Assembly: GCA_012841145.1 (NCBI GenBank)
Contig: DUVH01000008.1
Coordinates: 1 to 60,830, forward strand
Reading direction: 5' to 3'
DNA from: Clostridiaceae bacterium
GTDB lineage: Bacteria > Bacillota > Clostridia > Saccharofermentanales > DTU023
Length of the DNA stretch: 60,830 nucleotides
Shown here: positions 35,898 through 47,094 of the stretch, piece after piece
Layout of the letters: each line of letters opens with the position of its first letter
Position numbering within the stretch: position 1 is the stretch's first letter
Position numbers and translations under genes: made by a program
The notes under the pieces: generated by a model
The model's input: only the letters and a program-made list of their open reading frames with translations
What the model was told of the DNA's origin: nothing
Databases searched by the model: none

Positions 35898-35933
35898 CCC
35901 GCTAGGGTCGTGGTACCTCAGCGGTATTTTTTT
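35898..35933 (+). terminator. Rho-independent terminator
   Basis: CCGCT plus GG pairs with CC plus AGCGG across a short loop and runs into TATTTTTTT. It lies about 120 bp behind the M23 peptidase stop. Confidence 0.7.
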
Positions 35934-36209
35934 GTTGATCCTATAAGCCTCGCGGGATAATAGATCCGTGCAGTTGAGGTGAGCTAGACCACTGGTTAAA
36001 CAGAAATATTGCGCGAAATTGAGATACCCCTCGTTTTTTCCGTATATGGTTTTTCTTTGAAATGCGTTACACTGCTTCTGATTTCGGTGCGAGACGTGTA
36101 CGGGCAAGTGGTATGATGATCTGAGTGGCTATATGACGATCATGCGCCTGCTTAAAAAGAAAATAGAATCATTTTATTTGTTGATTATCATTTGAAGCTG
36201 GGTAATTTT

Positions 36210-37781
36210 ATGGATGAGCAAAAGAAAAATAATGAAGATTCGGTAGAACAACCTGCGACACATGATGTGCCGCCTGTCGATAACACGACGCAATATGGTC
36301 CGACGTACGGTCAGACTCCGTATGCTGAGAGTCGTCCGCCTGAACCCGGACCTTACTATCATCGCGATGATTACGGGCCGTACGCGCCTTCGCCGTATTC
36401 ACCGCAACACGGTGCGAGGCCTGTCAATTATCAGAAGAAGCCTTCGTGCAAATGGCCCGTCTTTTTTGCCGTGTTGCTGACGGCGTCTCTCACATTTTTG
36501 GCAACGGTCGGAATAGGTTTCGTCTTGTTCGGACACGCAATCGTCGATGGAAAACCTGCACAAACAACGCCTCCCGGATCATCGTCGTTTACTTCGCCGC
36601 AGACGGATCAGACGGAGCCGAGCGCAAATGGCGGTAGGGGGGTTGTCGTATCTCAAGACGGCCTGTCGATCACTTTTCAGGATCAAGAGGGCATTAAGGA
36701 CGCGCTCACAAAGTTTGCCTCAGTCTACAATCTTCTTCAAGATAATTACTTTGAGGAATTCTCTGACGGCGAGATGGTCGAAAAGATGATTGAAGGTCTC
36801 GCCGGACAAATGGGAAGTCCGTATACGTCCTATCTCACGCCTGAGTACTACGAAACGATTGAAGATTCAATGAAAGGCGAGTACGTGGGAATCGGCGCGA
36901 TTGTTATGCGTGATCAGAGCAGCCAATACATTGTCAATGACCTGATTCCGGGAGGACCTGCCGAAAGGGACGGTCTGCACGTAGGCGATGTCTTTCGCGA
37001 GATTGATGGAGTCGATGCGTCGACGTTTGAAGATGTCGGTCAGTTGGCCGCATTTGTGCGCGGTGAAGAGGGTACGGATGTGACGCTCATTGTCTATCGT
37101 TCTTCGACGAATGAAGAGTTGACAATCACGCTTACGCGTGAGCATATTACGAACGTCTCCGTGCGTTCGCGCATGCTTGCGGACAATATCGGTTACATAC
37201 ACATCTCCGAGTTCTCGGAAAGCGCCGCGAAGAACTTTGAAAAGGCGGTGAAAGAACTCTATACGGGCGGCGCGAAGTCGTTTATCTTTGATTTGAGAAA
37301 TAATGGCGGAGGCTATGCGCATGAATGTATCGGTATGCTCGATGTTCTGCTGCCGCCTATGGAAGTCGCATCTATTAAAGGACGTCAGGACGGCAAGGAG
37401 TATACGGATGTATGGAAGACGAAAAAGCCTGCCGTTATCCCGGAAGATGTGAAGTTTGTCATTCTCCTCAACGAGAATTCAGCCAGCGCGAGCGAACTGT
37501 TCTCCGGTGCCTTGCGCGATTTGGAACGAGCCGTTATTGTCGGACAACAGTCTTTCGGCAAAGGTGTCGGTTCGATAACGGTGCAGCTGGCGGATAAATC
37601 TGCTGTTCAAGTGACAAATTTCGCGTATTACCTGCCGAACGGCGAATCGGTTGAAGGCGTCGGACTCGAGCCGGACTTTATCGTCGAGTTGCCGGTCGAA
37701 GTGTCCGGCAAGCCGATCAGTTCGCTGACGCTTGAAGAGGATACGCAGCTTACAAAGGCGATCGAGCTGCTCCTGCCTTAA
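36210..37781 (+). CDS. C-terminal processing serine protease (S41 family)
   Basis: 523 residues. A Pro/Tyr-rich cytoplasmic N-terminus (1-80), a transmembrane helix at about 83-108, a linker, a PDZ domain (YVGIGAIVMRDQSSQYIVND...GGPAERDGLHVGD) and an S41 protease core with FIFDLRNNGGGY, the catalytic Ser in NENSASASEL (421-430) and the partner Lys at 451 in SFGKG. CtpA-type proteases process envelope proteins, including murein hydrolase regulators, which fits the ftsEX-M23 neighbourhood. ATG 36210 is preferred to TTG 36192, which lacks a ribosome binding site. Confidence 0.92.
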   Translation: MDEQKKNNEDSVEQPATHDVPPVDNTTQYGPTYGQTPYAESRPPEPGPYYHRDDYGPYAPSPYSPQHGARPVNYQKKPSCKWPVFFAVLLTASLTFLATVGIGFVLFGHAIVDGKPAQTTPPGSSSFTSPQTDQTEPSANGGRGVVVSQDGLSITFQDQEGIKDALTKFASVYNLLQDNYFEEFSDGEMVEKMIEGLAGQMGSPYTSYLTPEYYETIEDSMKGEYVGIGAIVMRDQSSQYIVNDLIPGGPAERDGLHVGDVFREIDGVDASTFEDVGQLAAFVRGEEGTDVTLIVYRSSTNEELTITLTREHITNVSVRSRMLADNIGYIHISEFSESAAKNFEKAVKELYTGGAKSFIFDLRNNGGGYAHECIGMLDVLLPPMEVASIKGRQDGKEYTDVWKTKKPAVIPEDVKFVILLNENSASASELFSGALRDLERAVIVGQQSFGKGVGSITVQLADKSAVQVTNFAYYLPNGESVEGVGLEPDFIVELPVEVSGKPISSLTLEEDTQLTKAIELLLP

Positions 37782-37797
37782 AAATCGATTAAAACGG

Positions 37798-37819
37798 GGG
37801 TGTCTCAAAAGAGGCTCCC
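37798..37819 (+). terminator. Hairpin behind the S41 protease gene
   Basis: GGGTGTCTC pairs with GAGGCTCCC around AAAA with one mismatch. There is only a weak T-rich tail (AAATTTT at some distance). Probably a terminator. Confidence 0.5.
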
Positions 37820-37932
37820 TATCCTAAATTTTGACGCTCAGAGTTAAAATCTGGATTACATCGCACCGTGAGCGCGCTTAGCGAGCGGCATTCAGCTGGC
37901 ATTCGGCGCGGTCAGCGTCGATAAAATGGCGT

Positions 37933-37962
37933 TTGACATCGATGTCTCTTCTGTCGTATCAT
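37933..37962 (+). promoter_or_regulatory. SigA-type promoter of the rplU operon
   Basis: TTGACA at 37933-37938 and TATCAT at 37957-37962 are separated by 18 bp. They lie about 90 bp before rplU, leaving room for the structured leader. Confidence 0.7.
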
Positions 37963-37967
37963 AGTTC

Positions 37968-38050
37968 GGCGACCGCTCCGGCGGGGTCTTTTAATGTTGT
38001 CTGAAACAACAACCTCAGTCGGGCGAGACTGTTAAGTAGGAGGAACCGCA
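37968..38050 (+). ncRNA. Putative L21 leader (ribosomal protein autoregulation)
   Basis: Between the promoter and rplU there are a GACC...GGTC hairpin with a GC-rich loop, then TGTTG...CAACA, then a CAGTC...GACTG stem ending just before AGGAGGAA. The position and two-hairpin layout suit the L21 leader known upstream of rplU in Firmicutes. The family match is by position and general shape only. Confidence 0.5.
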
Positions 38051-38052
38051 CA

Positions 38053-38367
38053 ATGGGTTATGCCATTATTAAAACCGGCGGAAAGCAATACCGCGTAGCC
38101 GTCGGGGACGAGATTTTTATTGAGACGATCGCCGGTGAGCCGGAGGACGAAGTGACGTTCGACGAAGTTCTCGCCGTATCCGATGGAAAGTCTCTTACGA
38201 CAGGGACGCCCCTCGTCGAAGGCGCGACCGTTACGGGTAAAATCGTGAAACACGGTCGCGGTAAGAAAATCGTCGTTTTTAAGTACAAAGCGAAAAAGGG
38301 TTATCGCCGCAAGCAAGGTCATCGACAGCCCTACACGCGCGTGTTGATTGAAGCGATCAACAGTTAG
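38053..38367 (+). CDS. rplU: 50S ribosomal protein L21
   Basis: 104 residues, normal length. It opens [19 protein letters not shown] and ends with the [17 protein letters not shown] tail that contacts 23S rRNA. AGGAGGAA precedes the start. First gene of rplU-prp-rpmA-obgE, the standard Firmicute order. Confidence 0.97.
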   Translation: MGYAIIKTGGKQYRVAVGDEIFIETIAGEPEDEVTFDEVLAVSDGKSLTTGTPLVEGATVTGKIVKHGRGKKIVVFKYKAKKGYRRKQGHRQPYTRVLIEAINS

Positions 38368-38378
38368 AGTTAGCCGTT

Positions 38379-38729
38379 ATGATACTCGCGACCTTCCACC
38401 ATGATCATAAAGGTCGTATCACGGCCTTTCAGCTGGAGGGACATGCGAGAAACTGGAGACCATGGCCGGATATTATCTGTGCAGGCGTCTCTGCGATCGG
38501 GCAGACGACGATCGGAAGCATACAGGAACTCACCGGTGTCGAGCCTGATTACGTGTTGGAAAACGGAAACATCCGATGCGCCGTCGAGTACCCCGATGAC
38601 GATAAACAGTCCGACGTCATCGCCACGCTGATGGCATCGACGAGAATAGGATGTCTTCAACTTGAAGACAGTTACGGAAAGAAATTTGTGACAGTCAACG
38701 ATGTCTTCTATAGTGACACGGAGACTTAG
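38379..38729 (+). CDS. prp: Ribosomal-processing cysteine protease Prp
   Basis: 116 residues. The catalytic pair is visible: His in LEGHARNW and Cys in DIICAGVSAIGQTTI. Prp removes the N-terminal extension of L27, which is encoded directly downstream with such an extension. Spacing to rplU is 11 bp with no strong ribosome binding site, so translation is probably coupled. Confidence 0.92.
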   Translation: MILATFHHDHKGRITAFQLEGHARNWRPWPDIICAGVSAIGQTTIGSIQELTGVEPDYVLENGNIRCAVEYPDDDKQSDVIATLMASTRIGCLQLEDSYGKKFVTVNDVFYSDTET

Positions 38730-38787
38730 AGAACAACATATCACGCGACTATTATTTTCGGCGCGTCAATGACATAGGAGGCAACAA

Positions 38788-39072
38788 ATGATTAAAGTTA
38801 ATCTTCAATTACTGGCTCATAAGATGGGCATGGGCAGTACGCGCAACGGTCGCGATTCCCGGTCTAAACGCCTAGGCGCGAAACTTGCAGACGGTCAGTT
38901 CTGCACGGCGGGAAGCATCATCTACCGTCAGCGCGGAACGAAAATTCATCCCGGCAATAATGTCGGTATCGGTAAAGACGACACGCTCTACGCAAAAGTG
39001 GACGGGACGGTGCGGTACGAGCGCATTTCCCGCAAGCGCAAACAGGCGAGCGTCTATCCTGTTGAAATGTAA
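38788..39072 (+). CDS. rpmA: 50S ribosomal protein L27 with cleavable N-terminus
   Basis: 94 residues. The body starting at [20 protein letters not shown] is typical. The N-terminus [12 protein letters not shown] corresponds to the Prp-cleaved extension, whose common form is LNLQFFASKKG. Here Phe-Phe-Ala is replaced by Leu-Leu-Ala. AGGAGG precedes the start. A GAGCGGC hairpin separates it from obgE. Confidence 0.96.
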   Translation: MIKVNLQLLAHKMGMGSTRNGRDSRSKRLGAKLADGQFCTAGSIIYRQRGTKIHPGNNVGIGKDDTLYAKVDGTVRYERISRKRKQASVYPVEM

Positions 39073-39079
39073 GGATCGG

Positions 39080-39097
39080 GAGCGGCGTAAGCCGCTC
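39080..39097 (+). promoter_or_regulatory. Intercistronic hairpin between rpmA and obgE
   Basis: GAGCGGC pairs perfectly with GCCGCTC around GTAA. It is followed by a T-poor stretch, so it may stabilise the upstream mRNA or attenuate obgE rather than terminate fully. Confidence 0.6.
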
Positions 39098-39108
39098 TCA
39101 TTCATTAG

Positions 39109-40377
<1,269 letters not shown>

Positions 40378-40558
40378 TATTTGTTTTACATTTTTCCGCA
40401 AATTATTACAGAATAGCAGCGCAAGCCGTTGATTGTTTGAGTCGTATGAAAAAGAATGTTACTTATTTTTTTACTGAAAGCAAATCATGTATAATCAAGT
40501 TACAGTTGAACGTAACGGTTGATCGCGTCAATAAGCGGTCAATGAGGAAGGAGTCATC

Positions 40559-40723
40559 ATGAAGAAATATATCTGTGACATGTGCGGATACATCTATGAT
40601 CCCGAAATGGGAGATCCTGACAACGGTGTGGCGCCCGGTACGCCGTTCGAAGACATTCCTGACGAGTGGGTATGCCCGCTTTGCGGAGTGCCTAAGAGCG
40701 AGTTTTCACTACACGAAGACTAA
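40559..40723 (+). CDS. Rubredoxin
   Basis: 54 residues, [20 protein letters not shown] onward, with the two CxxC pairs (CDMC and CPLC) that hold one iron, and the typical [18 protein letters not shown] core. It transfers electrons, often to the flavodiiron protein encoded just downstream, for oxygen or NO reduction in anaerobes. AGGAAGGAG precedes ATG 40559. A TATAAT at 40490-40495 may be its -10 box. The gene is closed by a terminator at 40752. Confidence 0.97.
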   Translation: MKKYICDMCGYIYDPEMGDPDNGVAPGTPFEDIPDEWVCPLCGVPKSEFSLHED

Positions 40724-40751
40724 GCTTAGTCATACCTGAACGAAACTATGA

Positions 40752-40782
40752 TGAGAAAGCCGGGTCTGCCCGGCTTTCTTTA
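40752..40782 (+). terminator. Rho-independent terminator of rubredoxin
   Basis: AGAAAGCCGGG pairs with CCCGGCTTTCT around TCTG and ends in TTT. Confidence 0.9.
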
Positions 40783-40884
40783 TACGGTTCAGTTCTTTTT
40801 TATGAGTGAACCTGATAAGATAAAAAAGTGAATGAAAGCAATTACATAATCTGTCGTTATGACAATCTGAAAGGATGGAACAGA

Positions 40885-42099
40885 GTGATACAGAGAATAA
40901 GTGATCGCGTCTCGCAAGTAGGCGCGCTTGATCCGCGATTGCCGTATTTTGACGCTTTGATGCCTACACCTTATGGCACGACCTACAACAGTTATTTTGT
41001 CCGCGGCGATGAAAAAACAGCTCTGATCGATCCTGTTCAAGAAGACACGGTTGATCAGTTATTGCAGAACCTCAAAGGGCTTCAAGTTGATAAGCTCGAC
41101 TATATTTTCTGCCTGCACACGGAACAAGACCATGCCGGCGCAATTCCCGTACTGCGCGATATCTTTCCCGATGCTCAGCTCGTCGGAACGGCAAGGGTCG
41201 CCGAATTGATGGAATACCATTTCCATATCCCGCGCGATACATTCAAAATCGTCGCCGAGGGTGATTCAATCGAGCTTGGCGGCGTATCACTTATATGCAT
41301 GCCGATACCTTTCGCGCATTGGCCGGACAACACGATGTTTTGGGTGCCGGAAGAGCGCGTCCTGTTCAGCTCTGATTTGTTCGGTAGCCACTATTCGCCC
41401 GCTATTCCGAACTGTCCCGACGAAGATATTTGGCTCCTTGAGACGCGCGCATACTTTTCCGAGATCATGATGCCGACGCGCAATCACGTCGCGCGTTACA
41501 CGGCAAAAGTGAGGGAGCTCGATCCGAAGTTCATCTGTGCTTCACACGGTCCGGTGTGGCGCGATCCCTCAATCGTTCTGGATGCGTACGAGGAGATGGT
41601 CTCCGATAAAGTCCGTCGAGATGTTGTCATCGCCTATGTTTCGATGCACGGGAGTACCGCCCGTATGGTCGATGTTGTCGCGGATGAACTCTGTGCAGCC
41701 GGCATTCGCGTCGCACTCTTCGATCTCGGCGATCCGAACCGCGATCTTCGCACGTTGGTCGGCTCCGTCGTGACAGAGACCGTCAATGCCGGATCGCTGC
41801 TTTTGGCTTCGCCGACCGTGTTGGGCGGTCCGCATCCCGCGGTAGCGGCGATGGCGCTGTTAACAAACGCTTTCAACCCCGCGATTCGTTATCTTGGACT
41901 GCTCGGATCGTACGGCTGGGGAACTCAAATAGAAAAGCAGATCAGCGGGCTGACAGCGCGAGTGAAAGCCGAGCGGCTCGAGTCGGTTCTCGTCCGAGGG
42001 CTCCCGACAGAAGATGATGAGGTATCGCTCCGCAGGTACGCGCGCAACTTGGCCGATCTCCTGAAAGCGATCCCCGATGCGGAGGTTATTGGCGATTGA
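40885..42099 (+). CDS. Flavodiiron protein (FprA-type A flavoprotein)
   Basis: 404 residues. A metallo-beta-lactamase-like diiron domain carries HTEQDHAGAIP (H-x-E-x-D-H) and FAHWPDNTMFWVPEERVLFS with the FSSDLFGSH ligands, and a C-terminal flavodoxin domain starts at VIAYVSMHGSTARMVDVVAD. It reduces oxygen to water or NO to nitrous oxide. The frame is open from GTG 40828, but GTG 40885 has AAAGGATGG at the right distance and gives the usual N-terminus. The rubredoxin 160 bp upstream is the probable electron donor. Confidence 0.93.
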   Translation: MIQRISDRVSQVGALDPRLPYFDALMPTPYGTTYNSYFVRGDEKTALIDPVQEDTVDQLLQNLKGLQVDKLDYIFCLHTEQDHAGAIPVLRDIFPDAQLVGTARVAELMEYHFHIPRDTFKIVAEGDSIELGGVSLICMPIPFAHWPDNTMFWVPEERVLFSSDLFGSHYSPAIPNCPDEDIWLLETRAYFSEIMMPTRNHVARYTAKVRELDPKFICASHGPVWRDPSIVLDAYEEMVSDKVRRDVVIAYVSMHGSTARMVDVVADELCAAGIRVALFDLGDPNRDLRTLVGSVVTETVNAGSLLLASPTVLGGPHPAVAAMALLTNAFNPAIRYLGLLGSYGWGTQIEKQISGLTARVKAERLESVLVRGLPTEDDEVSLRRYARNLADLLKAIPDAEVIGD

Positions 42100-42130
42100 G
42101 TTTTCACCGATAGCCTTATCTTATAAAGAA

Positions 42131-42164
42131 GAAAAAGCGCGGGTCTTTTCGAGCCGCGCTTTTG
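42131..42164 (+). terminator. Rho-independent terminator
   Basis: AAAAGCGCGG pairs with CCGCGCTTTT around an 11-nt loop. A-rich and T-rich flanks allow use from both sides, serving the flavodiiron gene and the convergent DUF4364 gene. Confidence 0.88.
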
Positions 42165-42223
42165 TGTGTACCTTGTGAAGTAGATTTTTCGTTTCGGATG
42201 ATCCCGATAATGTAATCTCTGTT

Positions 42224-42814
42224 CTAGTCGTCAGACTCTTTCGATTCCCGGGCATGCTTTTCGGAAGTATCTTTCAGAAGTGACTGAATCAACATGTTGA
42301 CGATTTCATCCGATCGTTCACGCCAAGCCTGAGCCGCTTTATCCGCCATTTCCTCAGTCGGGAAACGAAGTTGCAAGAGAAAACTCGTGTCATTTCCTTC
42401 TTTTTGGCGGCACATAAGTTCGTATTGACCGTCCGAAGTGAGCTCGACTTTTACGGTTACGGCATCGGCCACTTTCCAGCGAAAACTGTGCTCATCGAGG
42501 TATTGGGTAATAAAACGTCTTGTCGCAGGGGGAATTTGGTGGTTGAGCGCCTCGATGACGGCCATTCCTTTCGCCGTGAGGTCGCACCGTTCAATGGTTC
42601 GATTGTGGGCGTCGAGAGCTTCTTCACCTTTGCGCGCCCCGACGTGCACGAGCCCCGTATCGACGAGTTCATCGAGCGCACGCGCCATAGCAAAATAGTC
42701 CATCGACAGCGTCGCGAGCGCTGTATCTTGGAGGTATGAGCGGCGAAGTCCCGGCGCTTGCTCAATGATGTAAAGCAACGTTAATTTATGGATTGAAAGA
42801 TTCGTTTCGTGCAT
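42224..42814 (-). CDS. DUF4364 family protein
   Basis: 196 residues. MHETNLSIHKLTLLYIIEQA opens a probable winged helix, followed by LSMDYFAMARALDELVDTGL and the RCDLTAKGMAVIEAL segment, as in the clostridial DUF4364 family. It is probably a transcription regulator, and its target is unknown. GGAGG lies 8 nt before ATG 42814. The longer frame to 42895 lacks a signal. Divergent from cvpA. Confidence 0.85.
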   Translation of the reverse strand: MHETNLSIHKLTLLYIIEQAPGLRRSYLQDTALATLSMDYFAMARALDELVDTGLVHVGARKGEEALDAHNRTIERCDLTAKGMAVIEALNHQIPPATRRFITQYLDEHSFRWKVADAVTVKVELTSDGQYELMCRQKEGNDTSFLLQLRFPTEEMADKAAQAWRERSDEIVNMLIQSLLKDTSEKHARESKESDD

Positions 42815-42927
42815 CTGCGATCCTCCGGGCAACGCGATCTGTCTAAAATCGATCATATCATAATGTGCCTTTGCCTCTTCATTTGCTATAATCATTCATG
42901 TAGCTTTGAGGGAGTGCGAGATCTAAT

Positions 42928-43581
42928 ATGACTTTTGATATACTCATTATTCTTATACTGCTGTTTTTCGTCTGGCTCGGCCACCGGCGCGGTCTGCTCC
43001 TGACTGCAGTCAGTTTTGTCAGTTCTCTGATCTCGATTGTCATCGCTTTTCTTTTAGTTCGACCGATTTCTAATTGGCTGTACAAGCTCGGTCTCTTTAG
43101 CGGAACGATGAAAGCTTTCTCCGATCAGATTCACGAGAGCGCCGGATCGTATCCCGCTTCCATTGCTCCCGTTCTCGAGAAATTCGGGATGCCTGAATCG
43201 TGGACGAGGCGAATTTTGCAAGCCCCCTCAACAGGTGGTGAGACGGCCGTCGAGACGGCTGTAAACTCTGTCTGGCTGCTCGTCCTCAGCGCTTTGGCGC
43301 TTATCGTCATCTATCTCGTTGTCAAAATTGTTCTCGGGCTTTTGGCGCGACTTCTCACTCCGACTCTCAACGGTATTCCTATCATCGGATGGTTCAATCG
43401 CGTCGGCGGACTTGTGCTCGGATTTGTCTGGGGCATTTTCACTTTGTGGATCGTCATGATGGTGCTCACTTCTTTCAGCATCTTGAGTCCTTCAATACGT
43501 CATTTCATCGACGATTCGAAGATTCTCGCCTTCATCTCTGAAAAAGATTTATTCAGATCACTCTTAGACACGATCTTTTAA
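42928..43581 (+). CDS. CvpA family membrane protein
   Basis: 217 residues with four hydrophobic segments: 3-21, 26-48, about 113-138 and about 155-182. FDILIILILLFFVWLGHRRGLLL is the CvpA-type start. The family is named for colicin V production in E. coli, but its role in Firmicutes is not established. It lies just upstream of the groE promoter. Confidence 0.82.
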   Translation: MTFDILIILILLFFVWLGHRRGLLLTAVSFVSSLISIVIAFLLVRPISNWLYKLGLFSGTMKAFSDQIHESAGSYPASIAPVLEKFGMPESWTRRILQAPSTGGETAVETAVNSVWLLVLSALALIVIYLVVKIVLGLLARLLTPTLNGIPIIGWFNRVGGLVLGFVWGIFTLWIVMMVLTSFSILSPSIRHFIDDSKILAFISEKDLFRSLLDTIF

Positions 43582-43591
43582 TTTCACCTAG

Positions 43592-43620
43592 TTGACAAAA
43601 CGAGTAATTCTGATTATATT
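43592..43620 (+). promoter_or_regulatory. SigA-type promoter of groES-groEL
   Basis: TTGACA at 43592-43597 and TATATT at 43615-43620 with an exact 17-bp spacer. The CIRCE operator starts 10 bp downstream, around the start of transcription. Confidence 0.9.
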
Positions 43621-43629
43621 GTTTATTGG

Positions 43630-43656
43630 TTGGCACTCGACCCTTTAGAGTGCCAA
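43630..43656 (+). promoter_or_regulatory. CIRCE operator (HrcA binding site)
   Basis: TTGGCACTC, nine bases, GAGTGCCAA: a perfect 9-bp inverted repeat differing from the consensus TTAGCACTC only at the third position, compensated on the other arm. HrcA should repress groE from here until heat shock. No hrcA in the window. Confidence 0.95.
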
Positions 43657-43696
43657 TTCCAAGAATTAGACAATATTTTAATACGGGAGGTTAGAA

Positions 43697-43981
43697 ATGA
43701 ATATCAAACCATTAGCTGACCGCGTGGTCATCAAGAGATTAGAAGCAGAAGAGACGACAAAGGGCGGTATCGTTTTACCGGGATCTGCGAAAGAGAAACC
43801 GCAAATCGTTGAAATCGTCGCCGTAGGTCCGGGGGGAATCGTCGATGGAAAAGACGTCATCATGGAAGTTGAAGTGGGCGATCGCGTCCTGATCAGCAAA
43901 TATGCCGGGACTGAAGTGAAAATCGATGACGTGGAATATACGATTTTGAGACAGAGCGATATTCTCGCGATTGTTGACTAA
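43697..43981 (+). CDS. groES: Co-chaperonin GroES
   Basis: 94 residues, normal length: [20 protein letters not shown], then the mobile loop with [16 protein letters not shown], and the terminal [22 protein letters not shown] lies before the start. It caps GroEL and shares the CIRCE-controlled transcript. Confidence 0.98.
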   Translation: MNIKPLADRVVIKRLEAEETTKGGIVLPGSAKEKPQIVEIVAVGPGGIVDGKDVIMEVEVGDRVLISKYAGTEVKIDDVEYTILRQSDILAIVD

Positions 43982-43998
43982 TCGCATGATAAAGATAG

Positions 43999-45627
<1,629 letters not shown>

Positions 45628-45701
45628 GCCGAATGAATTAGTAAAGTAGGCGGCTCAGCCTCCCACATGAGTGTCGCAGGCAAAAGCTGAGTCAGCCATA
45701 T

Positions 45702-45753
45702 TTTAGGAGAGTTCTCGTAAACGAAGTTGTTTCGCGAGAGCTCTCCTTTTACT
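45702..45753 (+). terminator. Rho-independent terminator of groESL
   Basis: AGGAGAG plus TTCTCG pairs with CGAGAG plus CTCTCCT, followed by TTT. Long and strong. Confidence 0.85.
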
Positions 45754-45842
45754 TTGCGATCGTATCCGTGATGGTTGAGTTAGGCGATACGGGTAGCCGT
45801 GGTATAGTGTTCTATGTATCAAGGAATTGAGAACGAGCGGCC

Positions 45843-47015
45843 GTGAACAGAGAGAACAAATCGTCAGAATATCACGAATCTTCTGCCATGCAGCGGGCAT
45901 TTCAGCGTCCCGTTATTGTTGCTGTCGTCGTTGCATGGGTCGTTTTGTTCGTGTCGGTCGTCGCTCTTTCACAAGTATCGCAGGAGCAAACCGAATTGCC
46001 GGATGATACCGGCAGAGGCATCGTCGTCAGTGAATCTTTCTCGTTGCAGAACGCTCCCGCGTCGTCTATACGGATTCACGCAAATGTTCCTATGAGAGTT
46101 GAGGACAGCGGCCTTGCGATTCTCGATGCGGGCGGACGGGAACAGTCATTCATCCAATATCCCTATCGACAACCGAGTCTTCATGAAACGGGAGACGCTC
46201 TGATGATCGTTCCAAGACACGAGACGGAGATGATGCTTGTCTTGCCCGACGCGACGACGATTGAGCTCGTCGTTGAGATGATCGTTCAGTGCGGAGACTA
46301 TCGTGACGGATACGTGCTTGCGCTCGGACAGGCAGCCAACAATGTTACCGGAGTCTCGCTTTATAAAATACCGCAGGCAACGCCCTTGTTGGAAATACCG
46401 ATATCAGAAGACGGGCGGCCGATCCGTGTTTCTTTTGCAAAGAGCGGGCGATTTTTCGACGTGCTGCTCGCCGATTTTTCTGACGGGAGGCCCGTAACGC
46501 GTGTGCAGCGTTTTAGTTTTTCCGGTGATTTGGTTTCCGATCGACGGTATTCCGATTTCAGTTTCATGCCCGCTATTCTCCAGCTTCACGATAAAGAACA
46601 AGTGCTTTTTAATGAACGGGACATTCTTGCCATCAATCCGGAATCAGGCGAGGTGAGGCTCACTCGTTCATTCGATCAAATTGTGCAGATTGAGCTGAAA
46701 TCGGGATGTCTGGGCATGCGTACCATCGATGAGGGGCGGATGTCTCTGTTGTTTCTTCGGGAAGCATCCGACCGAAGTGACCGGGTATTCATAGAGGCGG
46801 AATGTGAGGAAGAATTGCTCGGTTTTGCACTTTCAAGTGATGGCGTTTACGCGCTGGGCATGACGGAGAAGACCTTAAAGCTGTTTGACACCATGACAGG
46901 CAAACTTGTCTCTGAGCGGGACGGCTTGCTTGGGATGACGAGAGTTTTGACGATAACGGAGCGCGATTTCCTTGTGCTGACGGAAGAGGAAGCGGCTATC
47001 GTCTCCATTCGATAA
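45843..47015 (+). CDS. Membrane-anchored beta-propeller-like protein (possibly DUF5711)
   Basis: 390 residues. One transmembrane helix at about 24-44 (VIVAVVVAWVVLFVSVVAL) precedes an all-beta extracytoplasmic part with repeated strand-turn units (LLEIPISEDGRPIRVSFAKS; LLGFALSSDGVYALGMTEKT; KLFDTMTGKLVSER). The layout resembles the clostridial DUF5711 family, by general shape only. It starts at GTG 45843. It differs in sequence from the DUF5050 propellers at 19-24 kb. Function unknown. Confidence 0.75.
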   Translation: MNRENKSSEYHESSAMQRAFQRPVIVAVVVAWVVLFVSVVALSQVSQEQTELPDDTGRGIVVSESFSLQNAPASSIRIHANVPMRVEDSGLAILDAGGREQSFIQYPYRQPSLHETGDALMIVPRHETEMMLVLPDATTIELVVEMIVQCGDYRDGYVLALGQAANNVTGVSLYKIPQATPLLEIPISEDGRPIRVSFAKSGRFFDVLLADFSDGRPVTRVQRFSFSGDLVSDRRYSDFSFMPAILQLHDKEQVLFNERDILAINPESGEVRLTRSFDQIVQIELKSGCLGMRTIDEGRMSLLFLREASDRSDRVFIEAECEEELLGFALSSDGVYALGMTEKTLKLFDTMTGKLVSERDGLLGMTRVLTITERDFLVLTEEEAAIVSIR

Positions 47016-47094
47016 ATGCAATGTCGGGAGGTCAGTTTCTTCTTATGAACGCTCTGAACGGCAAAAGGATTACGACAGGTAAGAGGTTTTTTGA

